Assembly (NCBI RefSeq): GCF_000003605.2 | Contig: NW_003154387.1 | Coordinates: forward strand, 1-48,281 | DNA: 48,281 nt | Source: Saccoglossus kowalevskii | Lineage: Eukaryota; Hemichordata; Enteropneusta; Harrimaniidae | Reading direction: 5' to 3' | Part shown: positions 11,721 through 22,329 of the stretch, one piece after another | How the letters are laid out: each line of letters begins with the position of its first letter | How positions within the stretch are numbered: the first letter of the stretch is position 1 | The notes under the pieces: generated by a model | Database searches by the model: none | What the model saw: only the letters and a program-made list of their open reading frames with translations | What the model was told of the DNA's origin: nothing | Position numbers and translations under genes: made by a program

Positions 11721-13182
11721 GTAAAGAAAGACTAGTAGCGCATATGCTGAGTTAATATGCCAGGGGTAGTAGTGCATATGCTGAGCTGGTATGCCAGGGC
11801 TAGTAGTGCATTTGCTGAGTTAGTATGCCAGGGCTAGTAGTGCATATGATGAGTTAGTATGGCAGAGCTAGTAGTGCATATGCTGAGTTGGTATGCCAGA
11901 GCTAGTATTGCATATGCAGAGTTGGTTTGCCAGGGCTAGTATTGTCTATGCTGAGTTGGGATGGAAGGGCTAGTAGTGCATATGCTGAGTTGGTATGCCA
12001 GGGCTATTATTGCATATGCTGAGTTGGTCTGCAAGGGATAGTAGTGCACATGCTGAGTTTGTATGCTAATGCTACTAGTGTATACGCTGACTTGGTATGT
12101 CAGGGCTAGTAGTGTATATGCTGAGTTGGTATGCCAGGGCTAGCAGTGCATATGCTGAAGTAGTATGCCAGGGCTAGTAGTGCATATGCTGAGTTAGTAT
12201 GCCAGGGCTAGTAGTGCATATGCTGAGTTGGTTTGTCAGGGCCAGTATTGCATATGCTGAGTTAGTATGCCAGGGCTAGTAGTGCATATGCTGATTTAGT
12301 ATGCCAGGGCTAGTATTGCATATGCTGACTTGGTATGCCAAGGCATGTAGTGCATATGTTGAGTTAGTATGCCAGGGCTGGTAGTGCATATGCTGAGTTC
12401 GTATGCCAGGGCTAGTAGTGCATATACTGAGGTAGTATGCCAGGGCTAGTAGTGCATATGCTGAGTTGGTATGGAAGGGATAGTAGTGCATATGTTGAGT
12501 TGGTATGCCAGGACTAGTAGTGCATTTGCTGATTTGGTATGCCAAGGCTAGTAGTGCATAGGCTAAGTTCGTATGCCAGGGCTAGCAGTGCATATGCTGA
12601 GTTAATATGGAAAGGCTAGTTGTGCATATGCTGAGTTGTTATTCCAGGACTAGTAGTACATATGCTGAGTTGGTATAGAAGGGCTGGTAGTGCATAACTT
12701 GAGTTGATATTCCAAGACTAGTAGTGCATTTGCTGAGTTGGTATGCCAGGGCTAGTAGTGCATATGCTGAGTTGGTATGCCAGGGCTAATAGTGCATATG
12801 CTGAGTTGGTATGCCAGGGCTAGTAGTACATATGCTGAGTTGGTACTCCAGGGCTTGTAGTGCATATGCTGAGTTGGTATGCCAGGGTTAGTAGTGCATA
12901 TGCTGAGTTGGTATGGCAGGGTTCTTGGTGCATATGCTGATTTGGTATGCCAAGGCATGTAGTGCATATGTTGAGTTAGTATGCCAGGGCTAGTAGTGCA
13001 TATGCTGAGTTGGTAAGCAAAGGCTAGTAGTGCATATGCTAAGTTGGTATGGAAGGGCTATTAGTGCATATGCTGAGTTGGTATGCCAGAACTAGCAGTG
13101 CACTTCCTGAGTTGGTACGGAAGGGCTAGTAGTGCATATGCTGACTTGGTATGCCAGGGCTAGTAGTGCATATGCTGAGTTG
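11721..13182. repeat. 43-monomer (1,462-bp) C unit, copy 1
   Basis: This unit lies between GTAAAGAAAG landmarks at 11721 and 13183. It combines a C start, a B-like middle (TGCTAATGCTAC, GAAGTAG, GTTTGTCAGGGCCAG) and a C end (CTAATAG, GGTACTCCAGG, GGGTTAGTAG, GGCATGTAG). It is repeated almost unchanged at 17296-18757, 5,575 bases downstream. The constant offset holds at both ends. Confidence 0.88.
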
Positions 13183-15459
13183 GTAAAGAAAGACTAGTAG
13201 CGCATATGCTGAGTTAATATGCCAGGGGTAGTAGTGCATATGCTGAGTTGGTATGCCAGGGCTAGTAGTGCATTTGCTGAGTTAGTATGCCAGGGCTAGT
13301 AGTGCATATGATGAGTTAGTATGGCAGAGCTAGTAGTGCATATGCTGAGTTGGTATGCCAGAGCTAGTATTGCATATGCAGAGTTGGTTTGCCAGGGCTA
13401 GTATTGTCTATGCTGAGTTGGGATGGAAGGGCTAGTAGTGCATATGCTGAGTTGGTATGCCAGGGCTAGTATTGCATATGCTGAGTTGGTCTGCAAGGGA
13501 TAGTAGTGCATATGCTGAGTTTGTATGCTAATGCTACTAGTGTATACGCTGACTTGGTATGTCAGGGCTAGTAGTGTATATGCTGAGTTGGTATGCCAGG
13601 GCTAGCAGTGCATATGCTGAAGTAGTATGCCAGGACTAGTAGTGCATATGCTGAGTTAGTATGCCAGGGCTAGTAGTGCATATGCTGAGTTGGTTTGTCA
13701 GGGCCAGTATTGCATATGCTGAGTTAGTATGCTAATGCTACTAGTGTATACGCTGACTTGGTATGTCAGGGCTAGTAGTGTATATGCTGAGTTGGTATGC
13801 CAGGGCTAGCAGTGCATATGCTGAAGTAGTATGCCAGGACTAGTAGTGCATATGCTGAGTTAGTATGCCAGGGCTAGTAGTGCATATGCTGAGTTGGTTT
13901 GTCAGGGCCAGTATTGCATATGCTGAGTTAGTATGCCAGGGCTAGTAGTGCATATGCTGATTTAGTATGCCAGGGCTAGTATTGCATATGCTGCCTTGGT
14001 ATGCCAAGGCATGTAGTGCATATGTTGAGTTAGTATGCCAGGGCTGGTAGTGCATATGCTGAGTTCGTATGCCAGGGCTAGTAGTGCATATACTGAGGTA
14101 GTATGCCAGGGCTAGTAGTGCATATGCTGAGTTGGTATGGAAGGGATAGTAGTGCATATGTTGAGTTGGTATGCCAGGACTAGTAGTGCATTTGCTGATT
14201 TGGTATGCCAAGGCTAGTAGTGCATAGGCTAAGTTCGTATGCCAGGGCTAGCAGTGCATATGCTGAGTTAATATGGAAAGGCTAGTTGTGCATATGCTGA
14301 GTTGTTATTCCAGGGCTAGTAGTACATATGCTGAGTTGGTATAGAAGGGCTGGTAGTGCATAACTTGAGTTGATATTCCAAGACTAGTAGTGCATTTGCT
14401 GAGTTGGTATGCCAGGGCTAGTAGTGCATATGCTGAGTTGGTATGCCAGGGCTAATAGTGCATATGCTGAGTTGGTGTGCCAGGGCTAGTAGTACATATG
14501 CTGAGTTGGTACTCCAGGGCTTGTAGTGCATATGCTGAGTTGGTATGCCAGGGTTAGTAGTGCATATGCTGAGTTGGTATGGCAGGGTTCGTGGTGCATA
14601 TGCTGAGTTGGTATGCCTGAGCTAGAAGTGCATAGGCTAAGTTCGTATGCCAGGGCTAGCAGTGCATATGCTGAGTTAATATGGAAAGGCTAGTTGTGCA
14701 TATGCTGAGTTGGTATTCCAGGGCTAGTAGTGCATATGCTGAGTTAGTATGGCAGAGCTAGTAGTGCATATGCTGAGTTCGTATGGAAGGGCTAATAGTG
14801 CATAGGTTGAGTTGGTATTCCAGGGCTAGTAGTGCATATGCTGAGTTGGTATGCCAGGGCTAGTAGTGCATATGCTGAGTTGGTATGCCAGGGCTAGTAG
14901 TGCATATGCTGAGTTGGTATGCCAGGGCTAGTAGTGCATATGGTGAGTTGGTATGGAAGGGCTAGTAAGGCATATGCTGAGTTCGTATGGCAGAGCTAGT
15001 AGTGCATATGCTGAGTTGGTATTGGAGAGCTAGTAGTGCATATGCTGAGTTGGTATGCCAGAGTAAAAGTGCATATGCTGAGTTGGTGTGGAAGGGCAAG
15101 TAGTACATATGCTGAGTTGATATGCCAGGACTAGTAGTGCATTTCCTGAGTTAGTATGCCAGGGCTAGTAGTGCATAGGCTGAGTTAGTATGCCAGGGCT
15201 AGTATTGCATATGCTGACTTGGTATGCCAAGGCATGTAGTGCATATGTTGAGTTAGTATGCCAGGGCTAGTAGTGCATATGCTGAGTTGGTAAGCAAAGG
15301 CTAGTAGTGCATATGCTAAGTTGGTATGGAAGGGCTATTAGTGCATATGCTGAGTTGGTATGCCAGGACTAGCAGTGCACTTCCTGAGTTGGTATGGAAG
15401 GGCTAGTAGTGCATATGCTGACTTGGTATGCCAGGGCTAGTAGTGCATATGCTGAGTTG
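13183..15459. repeat. C/B unit with an internal 204-bp duplication
   Basis: This begins as a third run of the 43-monomer pattern but then carries an extra six-monomer duplication (13523-13930) and continues into the full C string (GGGTTCGTGG, GCCTGAGCTAG, GGTAAGGC, AGAGTAAAAG, GGACTAGCAG) up to the landmark at 15460. It is paralogous to 18758-20866. Before the duplication the offset is 5,575 and after it 5,371, a difference of exactly 204. Confidence 0.85.
13523..13930. repeat. Direct 204-bp tandem duplication (six monomers)
   Basis: The string starting GTATGCTAATGCTAC occurs at 13523 and again at 13727, exactly 204 bases apart, with the same monomers between (GTATACGCTGACTTGG, GCTAGCAG, GCTGAAGTAG, CCAGGACTAG). 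The private variant CCAGGACTAG after GAAGTAG is in both repeats but not in the paralogue near 19.2 kb, so it arose before the duplication and after the longer-range copy split. Confidence 0.9.
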
Positions 15460-16250
15460 GTAAAGAAAGACTAGTAGCGCATATGCTGAGTTAATATGCC
15501 AGGGGTAGTAGTGCATATGCTGAGTTGGTATGCCAGGGCTAGTAGTGCATTTGCTGAGTTAGTATGCCAGGGCTAGTAGTGCATATGATGAGTTAGTATG
15601 GCAGAGCTAGTAGTGCATATGCTGAGTTGGTATGCCAGAGCTAGTATTGCATATGCAGAGTTGGTTTGCCAGGGCTAGCATTGCCTATGCTGAGTTGGTA
15701 TGGAAGGGCTATTAGTGCATATGCTGAGTTGGTATGCCAGAGTAGAAGTGCATATACTGAGTTGGTATGAAAGGGCTAGTAGTACATATGCTGAGTTGGT
15801 ATTCCAGGGCTTGTAGTGCATATGCTGAGTTGGTATGCCAGGGTTAGTAGTGCATATGCTGAGTTGGTATGGCAGGGTTCGTGGTGCATATGCTGAGTTG
15901 ATATGCCTGAGCTAGAAGTGCATAGGCTAAGTTCGTATGCCAGGGCTAGCAGTGCATATGCTGAGTTAATATGGAAAGGCTAGTTGTGCATATGCTGAGT
16001 TGGTATTCCAGGGCTAGTAGTGCATATGCTGAGTTAGTATGGCAGAGCTAGTAGTGCATATGCTGAATTGGTATGGAAGGGCTAGTAGTGCATAGGTTGA
16101 GTTGGTATTCCAGGGCTAGTTGTGCATATGCTGAGTTGGTATGCCAGGGCTAGTAGTGAATATGCTGAGTTGGTATGCCAGGGCTAGTAGTGCATATGCT
16201 GAGTTGGTATGCCCAGGGCTAGTAGTGCATATGCTGAGTTGGTATGCCAG
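15460..16250. repeat. Block C segment, partial unit
   Basis: The C order runs from the landmark at 15460 through CTAGCATTG (near 15676), AGAGTAGAAG, GGGTTAGTAG, GGGTTCGTGG, GATATGCCTGAGC and GCATAGGTTGAG. It then leaves the C pattern near 16.25 kb with GCCAGGGTAGTAG. A one-base insertion (GCCCAGGGC) is at about 16212. No gene is seen; short ORFs on both strands here are repeat translations. Confidence 0.8.
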
Positions 16251-16726
16251 GGTAGTAGTGCATATGCTGAGTTGGTATGCAAAGGCTAGTAGTGCATATG
16301 TTGACTTGGTATGCGAGGGCAATTAGTGCATATGCTGACTTGGTATGCCAGAGATGTTAGTGCATATGCTGAGTTGGTATGCCAGGGCTAGTCGTGCATA
16401 TGCTGAGGTAGTATGCCAGGGCTAGTAGTGCATATGCTGACTTGGTAAGCCAGGGATATTAGTGCATATGCTGACTTGGTATATCAAGGCCAGTGGTGCA
16501 TATGCTGACTTGGTATGCAAGGGCTAGTAGTGCATATGCTGAGTTGGTATGCCAGGGCTAGTATTGCATATGCTGAGTTGGTATGCCAGGGGTAGTATTA
16601 CATATGCTGAGTTGGTATGCAAGAGCTAGTAGTGCATATGGTGAGTTGGTATGATAGGCCAACTAGTTCATATGCTGACTTGGTATGCCAGGGCTAGTAG
16701 TGCGTAGGCTGAGTTGGTATGCCAGG
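16251..16726. repeat. B-like segment inserted in the C domain
   Basis: Monomers such as CAATTAGTGC, CCAGAGATGTTAG, GCTAGTCGTGC, GGGATATTAG, GTATTACATATG and TGATAGGCCAAC follow the B order of about 470-740 closely. The GATGTTAG then CTAGTCGTG pair recurs near 34.94-34.99 kb. It sits between C units and is best read as imported B material. Confidence 0.78.
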
Positions 16727-17202
16727 GCGAGTAGTGCAAATGCTGAGGTAGTATGCCAGGGCTAGTAGTGCATATGCTGAGTTGGTATGCCAGGGCTACT
16801 AGTTCATAAGCTGACTTGGTATGTCAGGGCTAGTAGTGCATATGCTGAGTTGGTATGCCAGGGCTAGTAGTGCATATGCTGAGGTAGTATGCGAGGGCTA
16901 GTAGTGCATATGCTGAGTTGGTATGCCAGGGCTAGTATTGCATATGCTGAGTTTGTCTGCAAGGGCTAGTAGTGCATATGTTGAGTTGGTATGCTAGGGC
17001 TACTAGTGCATACGCTGACCTGGTATGTCAGGGCTGGTAGTGCATATGCTGAGTTGGTATGCCAGGGCTAGTAGTGCATATGCTGAGGTAGTATGCCAGG
17101 GCTAGTAGTGCATATGCTGAGTTGGTATGCCAGGGCTAGGAGTGCATATGCTAACTTGGTATGCCAGAGATATTAGTGCATATGCTGAGTTGGTATGCCA
17201 GG
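16727..17202. repeat. 14-monomer (476-bp) D unit, isolated copy
   Basis: This is a full D unit from GCGAGTAGTGCAAATG at 16727 to the next occurrence at 17203, 476 bases later. The order is CTACTAG, GAGGTAG with TGCGAGG, CTAGTATTG with GTTTGTCTGC, TGCTAGG, ACGCTGACCTGG, GCTGGTAG, GCTAGGAG with GCTAACTTGG, and GATATTAG. It lies about 11 kb from the main D domain, embedded in C-type sequence. A private CATAAGCTG is near 16807. Confidence 0.88.
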
Positions 17203-17295
17203 GCGAGTAGTGCAAATGCTGAGTTGGTACGGAAAGGGCTAGTAGTGCATATGCTGACTTGGTATGCCAGGGCTAGTAGTGCATATGCTGAGTTG
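17203..17295. repeat. D-to-C chimeric junction monomers
   Basis: The monomer at 17203 starts as the D marker GCGAGTAGTGCAAATG and finishes as the C monomer TTGGTACGGAAAGGGC, so a recombination point lies within about 10 bases of 17224. One extra A is present beside the relative at 13108 (TACGGAAGGG). The next C landmark follows at 17296. Confidence 0.82.
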
Positions 17296-18757
17296 GTAAA
17301 GAAAGACTAGTAGCGCATATGCTGAGTTAATATGCCAGGGGTAGTAGTGCATATGCTGAGTTGGTATGCCAGGGCTAGTAGTGCATTTGCTGAGTTAGTA
17401 TGCCAGGGCTAGTAGTGCATATGATGAGTTAGTATGGCAGAGCTAGTAGTGCATATGCTGAGTTGGTATGCCAGAGCTAGTATTGCATATGCAGAGTTGG
17501 TTTGCCAGGGCTAGTATTGTCTATGCTGAGTTGGGATGGAAGGGCTAGTAGTGCATATGCTGAGTTGGTATGCCAGGGCTAGTATTGCATATGCTGAGTT
17601 GGTCTGCAATGGATAGTAGTGCATATGCTGAGTTTGTATGCTAATGCTACTAGTGTATACGCTGACTTGGTATGTCAGGGCTAGTAGTGTATATGCTGAG
17701 TTGGTATGCCAGGGCTAGCAGTGCATATGCTGAAGTAGTATGCCAGGGCTAGTAGTGCATATGCTGAGTTAGTATGCCAGGGCTAGTAGTGCATATGCTG
17801 AGTTGGTTTGTCAGGGCCAGTATTGCATATGCTGAGTTAGTATGCCAGGGCTAGTAGTGCATATGCTGATTTAGTATGCCAGGGCTAGTATTGCATATGC
17901 TGACTTGGTATGCCAAGGCATGTAGTGCATATGTTGAATTAGTATGCCAGGGCTGGTAGTGCATATGCTGAGTTCGTATGCCAGGGCTAGTAGTGCATAT
18001 ACTGAGGTAGTATGCCAGGGCTAGTAGTGCATATGCTGAGTTGGTATGGAAGGGATAGTAGTGCATATGTTGAGTTGGTATGCCAGGACTAGTAGTGCAT
18101 TTGCTGATTTGGTATGCCAAGGCTAGTAGTGCATAGGCTAAGTTCGTATGCCAGGGCTAGCAGTGCATATGCTGAGTTAATATGGAAAGGCTAGTTGTGC
18201 ATATGCTGAGTTGTTATTCCAGGGCTAGTAGTACATATGCTGAGTTGGTATAGAAGGGCTGGTAGTGCATAACTTGAGTTGATATTCCAAGACTAGTAGT
18301 GCATTTGCTGAGTTGGTATGCCAGGGCTAGTAGTGCATATGCTGAGTTGGTATGCCAGGGCTAATAGTGCATATGCTGAGTTGGTATGCCAGGGCTAGTA
18401 GTACATATGCTGAGTTGGTACTCCAGGGCTTGTAGTGCATATGCTGAGTTGGTATGCCAGGGTTAGTAGTGCATATGCTGAGTTGGTATGGCAGGGTTCG
18501 TGGTGCATATGCTGACTTGGTATGCCAAGGCATGTAGTGCATATGTTGAGTTAGTATGCCAGGGCTAGTAGTGCATATGCTGAGTTGGTAAGCAAAGGCT
18601 AGTAGTGCATATGCTAAGTTGGTATGGAAGGGCTATTAGTGCATATGCTGAGTTGGTATGCCAGAACTAGCAGTGCACTTCCTGAGTTGGAACGGAAGGG
18701 CTAGTAGTGCATATGCTGACTTGGTATGCCAGGGCTAGTAGTGCATATGCTGAGTTG
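17296..18757. repeat. 43-monomer (1,462-bp) C unit, copy 2
   Basis: This is a near-identical copy of 11721-13182 at offset 5,575. Small differences include TGCAATGGATAG near 17606 and GTTGAATTAG near 17933. GGCATGTAG appears twice in the unit as in copy 1. The next landmark is at 18758, giving the same 1,462-bp length. Confidence 0.88.
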
Positions 18758-20866
18758 GTAAAGAAAGACTAGTAGCGCATATGCTGAGTTAATATGCCAG
18801 GGGTAGTAGTGCATATGCTGAGTTGGTATGCCAGGGCTAGTAGTGCATTTGCTGAGTTAGTATGCCAGGGCTAGTAGTGCATATGATGAGTTAGTATGGC
18901 AGAGCTAGTAGTGCATATGCTGAGTTGGTATGCCAGAGCTAGTATTGCATATGCAGAGTTGGTTTGCCAGGGCTAGTATTGTCTATGCCGAGTTGGGATG
19001 GAAGGGCTAGTAGTTCATATGCTGAGTTGGTATGCCAGGGCTAGTATTGCATATGCTGAGTTGGTCTGCAAGGGATAGTAGTGCATATGCTGAGTTTGTA
19101 TGCTAATGCTACTAGTGTATACGCTGACTTGGTATGTCAGGGCTAGTAGTGTATATGCTGAGTTGGTATGCCAGGGCTAGCAGTGCATATGCTGAAGTAG
19201 TATGCCAGGGCTAGTAGTGCATATGCTGAGTTAGTATGCCAGGGCTAGTAGTGCATATGCTGAGTTGGTTTGTCAGGGCCAGTATTGCATATGCTGAGTT
19301 AGTATGCCAGGGCTAGTAGTGCATATGCTGATTTAGTATGCCAGGGCTAGTATTGCATATGCTGACTTGGTATGCCAAGGCATGTAGTGCATATGTTGAG
19401 TTAGTATGCCAGGGCTGGTAGTGCATATGCTGAGTTCGTATGCCAGGGCTAGTAGTGCATATACTGAGGTAGTATGCCAGGGCTAGAAGTGCATATGCTG
19501 AGTTGGTATGGAAGGGATAGTAGTGCATATGTTGAGTTGGTATGCCAGGACTAGTAGTGCATTTGCTGATTTGGTATGCCAAGGCTAGTAGTGCATAGGC
19601 TAAGTTCGTATGCCAGGGCTAGCAGTGCATATGCTGAGTTAATATGGAAAGGCTAGTTGTGCATATGCTGAGTTGTTATTCCAGGGCTAGTAGTACATAA
19701 GCTGAGTTGGTATAGAAGGGCTGGTAGTGCATAACTTGAGTTAATATTCCAAGACTAGTAGTGCATTTGCTGAGTTGGTATGCCAGGGCTAGTAGTGCAT
19801 ATGCTGAGTTGGTATGCCAGGGCTAATAGTGCATATGCTGAGTTGGTATGCCAGGGCTAGTAGTACATATGCTGAGTTGGTACTCCAGGGCTTGTAGTGC
19901 ATATGCTGAGTTGGTATGCCAGGGTTAGTAGTGCATATGCTGAGTTGGTATGGCAGGGTTCGTGGTGCATATGCTGAGTTGGTATGCCTGAGCTAGAAGT
20001 GCATAGGCTAAGTTCGTATGCCAGGGCTTGCAGTGCATATGCTGAGTTAATATGGAAAGGCTAGTTGTGCATATGCTGAGTTGGTATTCCAGGGCTAGTA
20101 GTGCATATGCTGAGTTAGTATGGCAGAGCTAGTTGTGCATATGCTGAGTTGGTATGGAAGGGCTAGTAGTGCATAGGTTGAGTTGGTATTCCAGGGCTAG
20201 TTGTGCATATGCTGAGTTGGTATGCCAGGGCTAGTAGTGCATATGCTGAGTTGGTATGCCAGGGCTAGTAGTGCATATGCTGAGTTGGTATGCCAGGGCT
20301 AGTAGTGCATATGCTGAGTTGGTATGCCAGGGCTAGTAGTGCATATGCTGAGTTGGTATGCCAGGGCTAGTAGTGCATATGGTGAGTTGGTATGGAAGGG
20401 CTAGTAAGGCATATGCTGAGTTCGTATGGCAGAGCTAGTAGTGCATATGCTGAGTTGGTATGGGAGAGCTAGTAGTGCATATGCTGAGTTGGTATGCCAG
20501 AGTAAAAGTGCATATGCTGAGTTGGTGTGGAAGGGCAAGTAGTACATATGCTGAGTTGATATGCCAGGACTAGTAGTGCATTTCCTGAGTTAGTATGCCA
20601 GGGCTAGTAGTGCATAGGCTGAGTTAGTATGCCAGGGCTAGTATTGCATATGCTGACTTGGTATGCCAAAGGCATGTAGTGCATATGTTGAGTTAGTATG
20701 CCAGGGCTAGTAGTGCATATGCTAAGTTTGGTATGGAAGGGCTATTAGTGCATATGCTGAGTTGGTATGCTAGGACTAGCAGTGCACTTCCTGAGTTGGT
20801 ACGGAAGGGCTAGTAGTGCATATGCTGACTTGGTATGCCAGGGCTAGTAGTGCATATGCTGAGTTG
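18758..20866. repeat. C/B unit paralogous to 13183-15459
   Basis: The monomer order matches 13183-15459 without the 204-bp duplication. Private changes are GTCTATGCCGAG near 18980, CATAAGCTG near 19697, GGGCTTGCAG near 20026, a one-base insertion in GCCAAAGGC near 20667 and another in AAGTTTGG near 20725. The run of pure consensus monomers at 20231-20366 is longer than in its relatives. Confidence 0.85.
20231..20366. repeat. Run of four identical consensus monomers
   Basis: Four consecutive monomers starting at 20231, 20265, 20299 and 20333 are identical to the consensus and serve as its type example. The preceding monomer at 20197 differs only by CTAGTTG for CTAGTAG. The following one at 20367 has CATATGGTG for CATATGCTG. 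The matching run has two identical monomers at 11188-11255, three at 14826-14927 and two at 21560-21627, so the run length varies between otherwise similar higher-order copies. Confidence 0.9.
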
Positions 20867-22329
20867 GTAAAGAAAGACTAGTAGCGCATATGCTGAGTTA
20901 ATATGCCAGGGGTAGTAGTGCATATGCTGAGTTGGTATGCCAGGGCTAGTAGTGCATTTGCTGAGTTAGTATGCCAGGGCTAGTAGTGCATATGATGAGT
21001 TAGTATGGCAGAGCTAGTAGTGCATATGCTGAGTTGGTATGCCAGAGCTAGTATTGCATATGCAGAGTTGGTTTGCCAGGGCTAGTATTGCCTATGCTGA
21101 GTTGGTATGGAAGGGCTAGTAGTGCATATGCTGAGTTGGTATGCCAGAGTAGAAGTGCTTATACTGAGTTGGTATGAAAGGGCTAGTAGTAGTACATATG
21201 CTGAGTTGGTATTCCAGGGCTTGTAGTGCATATGCTGAGTTGGTATGCCAGGGTTAGTAGTGCATATGCTGAGTTGGTATGGCAGGGTTCGTGGTGCATA
21301 TGCTGAGTTGGTATGCCTGAGCTAGAAGTGCATAGGCTAAGTTCGTATGCCAGGGGTAGCAGTGCATATGCTGAGTTAATATGGAAAGGCTAGTTGTGCA
21401 TATGCTGAGTTGGTATTCCAGGGCTAGTAGTGCATATGCTGAGTTAGTATGGCAGAGCTAGTAGTGCATATGCTGAGTTGGTATGGAAGGGCTAGTAGTG
21501 CATAGGTTGAGTTGGTATTCCAGGGCTAGTTGTGCATATGCTGAGTTGGTATGCCAGGGCTAGTAGTGCATATGCTGAGTTGGTATGCCAGGGCTAGTAG
21601 TGCATATGCTGAGTTGGTTTGCCAGGGCTAGTAGTGCATATGGTGAGTTGGTATGGAAGGGCTAGTAAGGCATATGCTGAGTTCGTATGGCAGAGCTAGT
21701 AGTGCATATGCTGAGTTGGTATGGGAGAGCTAGTAGTGCATATGCTGAGTTGGTATGCCAGAGTAAAAGTGCATATGCTGAGTTGGTGTGGAAGGGCAAG
21801 TAGTACATATGCTGAGTTGATATGCCAGGACTAGTAGTGTATTTCCTGAGTTAGTATGCCAGGGCTAGTAGTGCATAGGCTGAGTTAGTATGCCAGGGCT
21901 AGTATTGCATATGCTGACTTGGTATGCCAAGGCATGTAGTGCATATGTTGAGTTAGTATGCCAGGGCTAGTAGTGCATATGCTGAGTTGGTAAGCAAAGG
22001 CTAGTAGTGCATATGCTAAGTTGGTATGGAAGGGCTATTAGTGCATATGCTGAGTTGGTATGCCAGGACTAGCAGTGCACTTCCTGAGTTGGTACGGAAG
22101 GGCTAGTAGTGCATATGCTGACTTGGTATGGCAGAGCTAGTAGTGCATATGCTGAGTTGGTATGGAAGGGCTAGTAGTGCATACGTTGAGTTGGTATTCC
22201 AGGGCTAGTAGTGCATATGCTGAGTTGGTATGCCAGGGCTAGTATTGCATATGCTGAGTTGGTATGCCAGGGCTAGTAGTGCATATGCTGAGTTGGTATG
22301 CCAGGGCTAGTAGTGCATATGGTGAGTTG
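20867..22329. repeat. Block C unit, 1,463 bp
   Basis: The unit runs from landmark 20867 to landmark 22330. C order is retained (AGAGTAGAAG, GGGTTCGTGG, GGGGTAGCAG, GGTAAGGC, AGAGTAAAAG, GGACTAGCAG). It carries a three-base AGT insertion near 21186 (CTAGTAGTAGTACATATG), absent from the relative near 10816, and a private GTGCTTATACTG near 21155 that is shared with 23535. Confidence 0.82.

Noticed and set aside
16141-16326. A 61-codon plus-strand reading frame
   Set aside because: The plus strand has TAG and TGA in every monomer. This frame is a chance gap helped by one-base indels at 16212 and near 16250, and its peptide is again repetitive.
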